A stretch of 64,000 nt of DNA from contig NC_089183.1 of assembly GCF_947507565.1 (NCBI RefSeq), forward strand, positions 930,001 to 994,000. The letters are read 5' to 3'. Position numbers and translations under genes: made by a program. The notes under the pieces are model-generated. The model was given only the letters and a program-made list of their open reading frames with translations, ran no database searches and had not been told where the DNA came from. Source of the stretch: Oscarella lobularis (taxonomy: Eukaryota > Porifera > Homoscleromorpha > Homosclerophorida > Oscarellidae). The stretch's first letter is position 1; each line of letters starts with the position of its first letter. Positions 60,669-64,000 of the stretch are shown here, in pieces.

Positions 60669-60890
60669 CGCTATCTTCGACGAGCCCGCCCTACGCTTTG
60701 TTTCCGAGATATTCCAATAAATGGCTCTGGACGCGCGCTCCATTTTCTCCCTTTCTGCTATTCAGATCAAATTGGCATTTTACCTACCAGTGGAGGGGTT
60801 GTTGTCAAACGCTTAGTTGGTAGGATTTACCCCGCAAAGCAGCTGCTTTAGCGCTATCGTCTTTTTTTCAACGCAGTGAAACTCGCGCCT
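60577..60890 (+). repeat. Left arm of a ~314-bp inverted repeat
   Basis: Pairs with 61172–61485 in opposite orientation over about 314 bp at high but imperfect identity (estimated by eye), with small indels. Includes the MYND first exon and intron acceptor. The ~280-bp spacer is unique. Confidence 0.85.
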
Positions 60891-61171
60891 ATGCGAAGGC
60901 ACATGCAAATGGGTTTGTGTGCGCTGTATCCTTGGTAGTATTGAAAAAGAGTTACCCACCTATGTGCATGTGCAGAAAGCAAAAATAATATCTGTACAAT
61001 TTTCCGATTTTTACTATTTTTACGTACGACACTCCGGCACCTTCTAAGTCTCTGAGAAATAGTGAAAAGGTGTACACAGAGCGATTGCGCTTTCTTCACA
61101 CGCATTCATAGGTCATTCGTTTTCAACAGTGCCAATGATGCAGCGCAAAAACCCAATTTGAGGCTTCATAT

Positions 61172-61485
61172 GGGCGCGAGTTTCACTGCATCAAAAAAAA
61201 AGACGATAGCACTAAAGCAGCTTCTTCGCGGGGCAAATCCTGCAAAGTAGGGGTGTGACAACGACCCCTCCACAGGTGGGTAAAATGCCAATTAAATCTG
61301 AATAGCAGAAAGGGAGAAAATGGAGCGCGCGTCCAGAGCCATTCATCGCGATATCTCGGAAACAAAGCGTAGGGCGCGCTCGTCGAAGATAACGGTGAAG
61401 TGCATGCCAATGGTCCTCATTTCAATAAGCGTAGCAGGTATAGTTCGCGAGTAATCGGCCATTTGCTGTAGCGTGTACGGGAGGT
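61172..61485 (-). repeat. Right arm of the ~314-bp inverted repeat
   Basis: Read on the plus strand it repeats the MYND 5' region: an ATG, MPMVLISIS, a GTAGC donor and a CTGTAG acceptor followed by CGTGTACGGGAGG, then it runs into a stop (VIGRL*). It looks like an inverted partial gene duplication rather than a transposon. Confidence 0.8.
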
Positions 61486-62081
61486 TGTCATCGGTCGACT
61501 GTAGCTGGTGTGTGATTATCCGGGATTCCTTTTGCTTCATGTATAACGGATTCCCCGTGGGCATCTCCGTTTAGCGAAGCCATCCTTCGTCCTAGACGAG
61601 CGCAATCTTTTTTTCTACGTGGCAGGTAGGTATAGGCGTTGATCCGACCCGTTTTCGCGGCCAAAAACGGTCTTTCTCGTCACTTGCTTCGCCCTGTCGC
61701 TACGCGAACAACTGGGAGACGCCCAACGTTCTATGCAACGGTACGGCGCAGGTACTGGTTACTCGCGACAACGTCACGAAGCTTTCTAGAACAAATGCTT
61801 TTAGTGGCGGCGTCTCCTCGATCGAAATGCTAGGCGGGCCTTCTGTCGTCGGAGGCCCTCGATCGTGAGTCGCCTGCACCAGCGTTGTTCTTTGCTAGGG
61901 ATCCATATGCGAAGCCAAATTCAGCCTGTGACGCGGTTGATCAGTTGTGGTCCAGCTTTCTCGATCAACCGCCTGTAGTATTCTTATCCAGCACCTGCGG
62001 CATCGCTTGCGCCAAATGGTCCCATTATATATTTATTTCTCCGTCAATAAGACACGCTATCACTCAATGCTCGCCTCCACT
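61486..62081. other. Non-coding stretch
   Basis: No gene is supported. Open frames here start at non-ATG codons or lack any recognisable content. Confidence 0.35.
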
Positions 62082-62452
62082 TCAGAAGATCTTCATGTTT
62101 TCTACATGTATGTCTTTCTCGTCTAGTAGAACTGCCGCCATCTTTTTTGCTTGAAACAGTGCCCCTCCAATCATTATCAGAAGATTCTGAAGTCTCGCTC
62201 TTAGCTGACAGAGCGAAGTTGACCTTTCGTATTTCTCTACCAACTTTCTAAAAGATCTCTAGTCAGCCCGTACTTTGGATTGCTTGGAATTATATGTCTG
62301 TACGGTCTCCAACTCCTCAAAAAAATTTCTTGAGATATTCCTCCAGCTCTTTCTTCTTTACCGTACTTCTTCAGCAGACATTGCATGGCACCTTGTCCTA
62401 ATTCTTGACTAAAAACCGTAGCCCTCCATACAGTAGGTCGGCTTGGAATCAT
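62082..62452 (-). CDS. Small two-exon protein, unrecognised
   Basis: The ATG at 62452 starts a frame with SQELGQGAMQCLLKKYGKEE and RSWRPYRHIIPSNPK. A 26-nt segment (62273–62248: donor GTACGG, an internal CTGAC, end TTTTAG) would splice it in phase 2 to a second frame, KLVEKYERSTSLCQLRARLQ then KKMAAVLLDEKDIHVENMKIF, stopping at 62082–62084. The total would be 114 residues, charged and helical, with no domain recognised. Both flanking frames have coding-like composition. An acceptor-like TATTAG just upstream suggests further 5' exons may exist. Confidence 0.45.
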
Positions 62453-62973
62453 ATGGATTCGTACCTAATATTATTCGCGACAAACGACCCTAAGGTGTCA
62501 GATCGGTGACCCAATCCTGTACCACGCAAAAACGTGCGAGAAGTGTTGCTCCAAATTATTGCGTGAAGTCAAGCTGAGTTGGAGGGAGGGAGAGACGAAT
62601 CATTACGGCGTCCTCGTTCTCAAACAAACCGCAGCTTTCCATTAGCTAGTGTTACCGTTTGTATAATACTATAGAATAACGATAACAGAGAGTACAGTAA
62701 AAGGATAAAAAAAGCCAAGTATAGTCAGGAAAGCAATCCTCCCTCTCTTCTTAATATAAAAACCTAACTAATAAGTTGAAAAAATGAAGGCATCGTGAAA
62801 CGACTAAACAATACTAATAGAAAATAATGTCTGGATGAAAGAGTATGTGTGCAACTCTATTTTAACAAATATCACATTTTGGGACGATGAGTCCATAGAT
62901 GATGAATCAGACAGTGTCACCGTGGCTGCATACTACAATACTATATGTGCGCAATTGATGACTCTAATACGAG
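62453..62973. other. Non-coding stretch, AT-rich
   Basis: No gene is supported; it probably contains the 3' flank of the Death-domain gene and upstream sequence of the small two-exon gene. Confidence 0.35.
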
Positions 62974-64000
62974 TCAGTGTGAGCCTAAAAGGAGTAATAC
63001 GATGCATAGCAAGCGCGCAACACAACAAGAAACTTACCAGAAAAAATGTCGGGTACTACATTTGAGTAGCCTACGTCAGGGTCCTTCACGGCATCGATAA
63101 AATGCCTGCGGGTTGCTCTAACGCCGAACTTGTTTGCCCACGTCTCCAGCATCTCCACAGCACGCTCGCTATCGTTGCATTGCTCTCCAAGCGATTGAAT
63201 TTTATTATGTTCAAAAGGTTCTGGTTTCAAAATTCTCGCTTGAATGCGTTGGGCCGCTCTAAATCTCTCGATTGACGTCATCTTCGTATCAAGAAACTTG
63301 TCACTAAATGAAGAAGTGACATCTAAAGAATGCCGATAAACAGGATCCTTCGTCGATTACCTAATTAAGCTTACCAACGCAAAAAGACTCTGACGTTTTA
63401 GGTGCTTGGAGCAGAGTGTCCTCCCCCAAGTCACCAAAGCAGCTGCTAACTACATTCCCTAAATCACTGTCTTGCAAGGCATCAGTAAGAACAGCAACAA
63501 CAGCTTTCTCTCCAGACTGCTCTAGCCACTTATCTAATATCTGATGCACTTGCTCTGCGTTAATTAACTTTGTCCGCTACATGGCTGGAACACCTGACGT
63601 CAAGGTTAAAGGCAAGTTCAGGGATTTTCTTAAAACGGCACCGGCTAACGACCCTTGCAACCGATTTCGCATCTTGTGGCGCGACGCGGCTTCCACACGC
63701 ATCAGGAAATATTTTGTCTAGTCGTCGCTCAAATGATTCCAGAACTGTAGAGAAGAGTAGAATAATATTTTAACCCAATGATCCGTTTATACCTCGTCTA
63801 ATACTGTTGCTGCATTTCTGAAGTTTTCTAGGCACAGCGAATTTGGAACCCTAATTAGGATAGCACTTTTAGAGGGCTCTCTGGTGCGAGATCACAATTT
63901 TATTTCTTTGGCAATTTTTAATGCAGATGACAGACCAACACGACAGCAATGAATAACTACCACACATTTGTCTAAAAGAAGATCGATGGCCGTCCAGAGT
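62974..64000 (-). CDS. Tandem Death-domain protein, 5' end beyond the window
   Basis: An exon from 63744 gives VLESFERRLDKIF, then helix 1 of a Death domain (KKIPELAFNLD). A candidate 22-nt intron (GTCAGG...CATGTAG) leads to AEQVHQILDKWLEQSGEKAV and LTDALQDSDLGNVV, the hallmark W and later helices. The next join (G|AT) opens a second Death-domain-like unit (KIQSLGEQCNDSERAVEML, TWANKFGVRAT, FIDAVKDPDVG), ending IFSGSH with the stop at 62974–62976. Upstream coding-like sequence (63.78–64.0 kb; KCVVVIHCC, ALKIAKEIK) probably belongs to the same gene, but its splice phases were not resolved. If the 22-nt intron is not real, the first Death domain carries a frameshift. Likely an adaptor or receptor tail in death/innate signalling (family knowledge). 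Confidence 0.65.

Overview
This is eukaryotic DNA, most likely from an early-branching animal. Almost every gene is split by very short GT–AG introns (mostly 35–70 nt), intergenic gaps are small, and the gene content is metazoan: laminin-type LN/LE/L4 domains, a fibrinogen-like secreted protein, kinesin-8, a DPY-19 C-mannosyltransferase, and CARD and Death domains. A compact sponge genome (homoscleromorph-like, a group with laminin-bearing basement membranes) would fit, but that placement is inference. No RNA gene or CRISPR array was found.

Layout. 0.3–0.7 kb (−): a small single-pass membrane protein. 1.5–6.4 kb (−): a very large secreted protein of unrecognised repeat type. 7.3–10.1 kb (+): a secreted protein joining a catalytically dead trypsin-like domain to two EEP (DNase I-fold) domains, each missing different key residues. 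10.6–14.1 kb (+): a DPY19-like C-mannosyltransferase in at least 23 exons. 15.1–18.3 kb (+): a CARD protein with two P-loop modules, the second VLIG-like. 18.6–21.9 kb (+): a kinesin-8 (KIF18 type).

21.9–53.5 kb is the core of the window: three tandem ~10.6–10.8 kb units. Each unit has (i) a relic of the kinesin 3' end, (ii) a laminin-alpha-short-arm-like secreted gene on + (LN, LE, L4b, LE, L4a, LE, with no coiled coil or LG domains) and (iii) a convergent fibrinogen-like secreted gene on −. Copies A and C have four L4b domains. Copy B is a recombinant mosaic with two L4b and two L4a. 53.5–59.4 kb is a decaying extension of the array: more kinesin exon relics, a truncated fibrinogen-like pseudogene, and three tandem genes for small Cys-free secreted proteins, the third apparently frameshifted.

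59.4–64 kb: a MYND zinc-finger gene (−) whose 5' region was duplicated as a 314-bp inverted repeat, a small unrecognised two-exon gene (−), and a tandem Death-domain gene (−) that runs off the right edge.

The locus combines a recently amplified, still recombining set of secreted matrix/recognition-type genes with innate-immunity-type signalling genes. Two oddities of gene structure recur: candidate ultra-short introns of 19, 22 and 26 nt, and three GC–AG introns. Exon joins were worked out by hand from reading phase and splice motifs.
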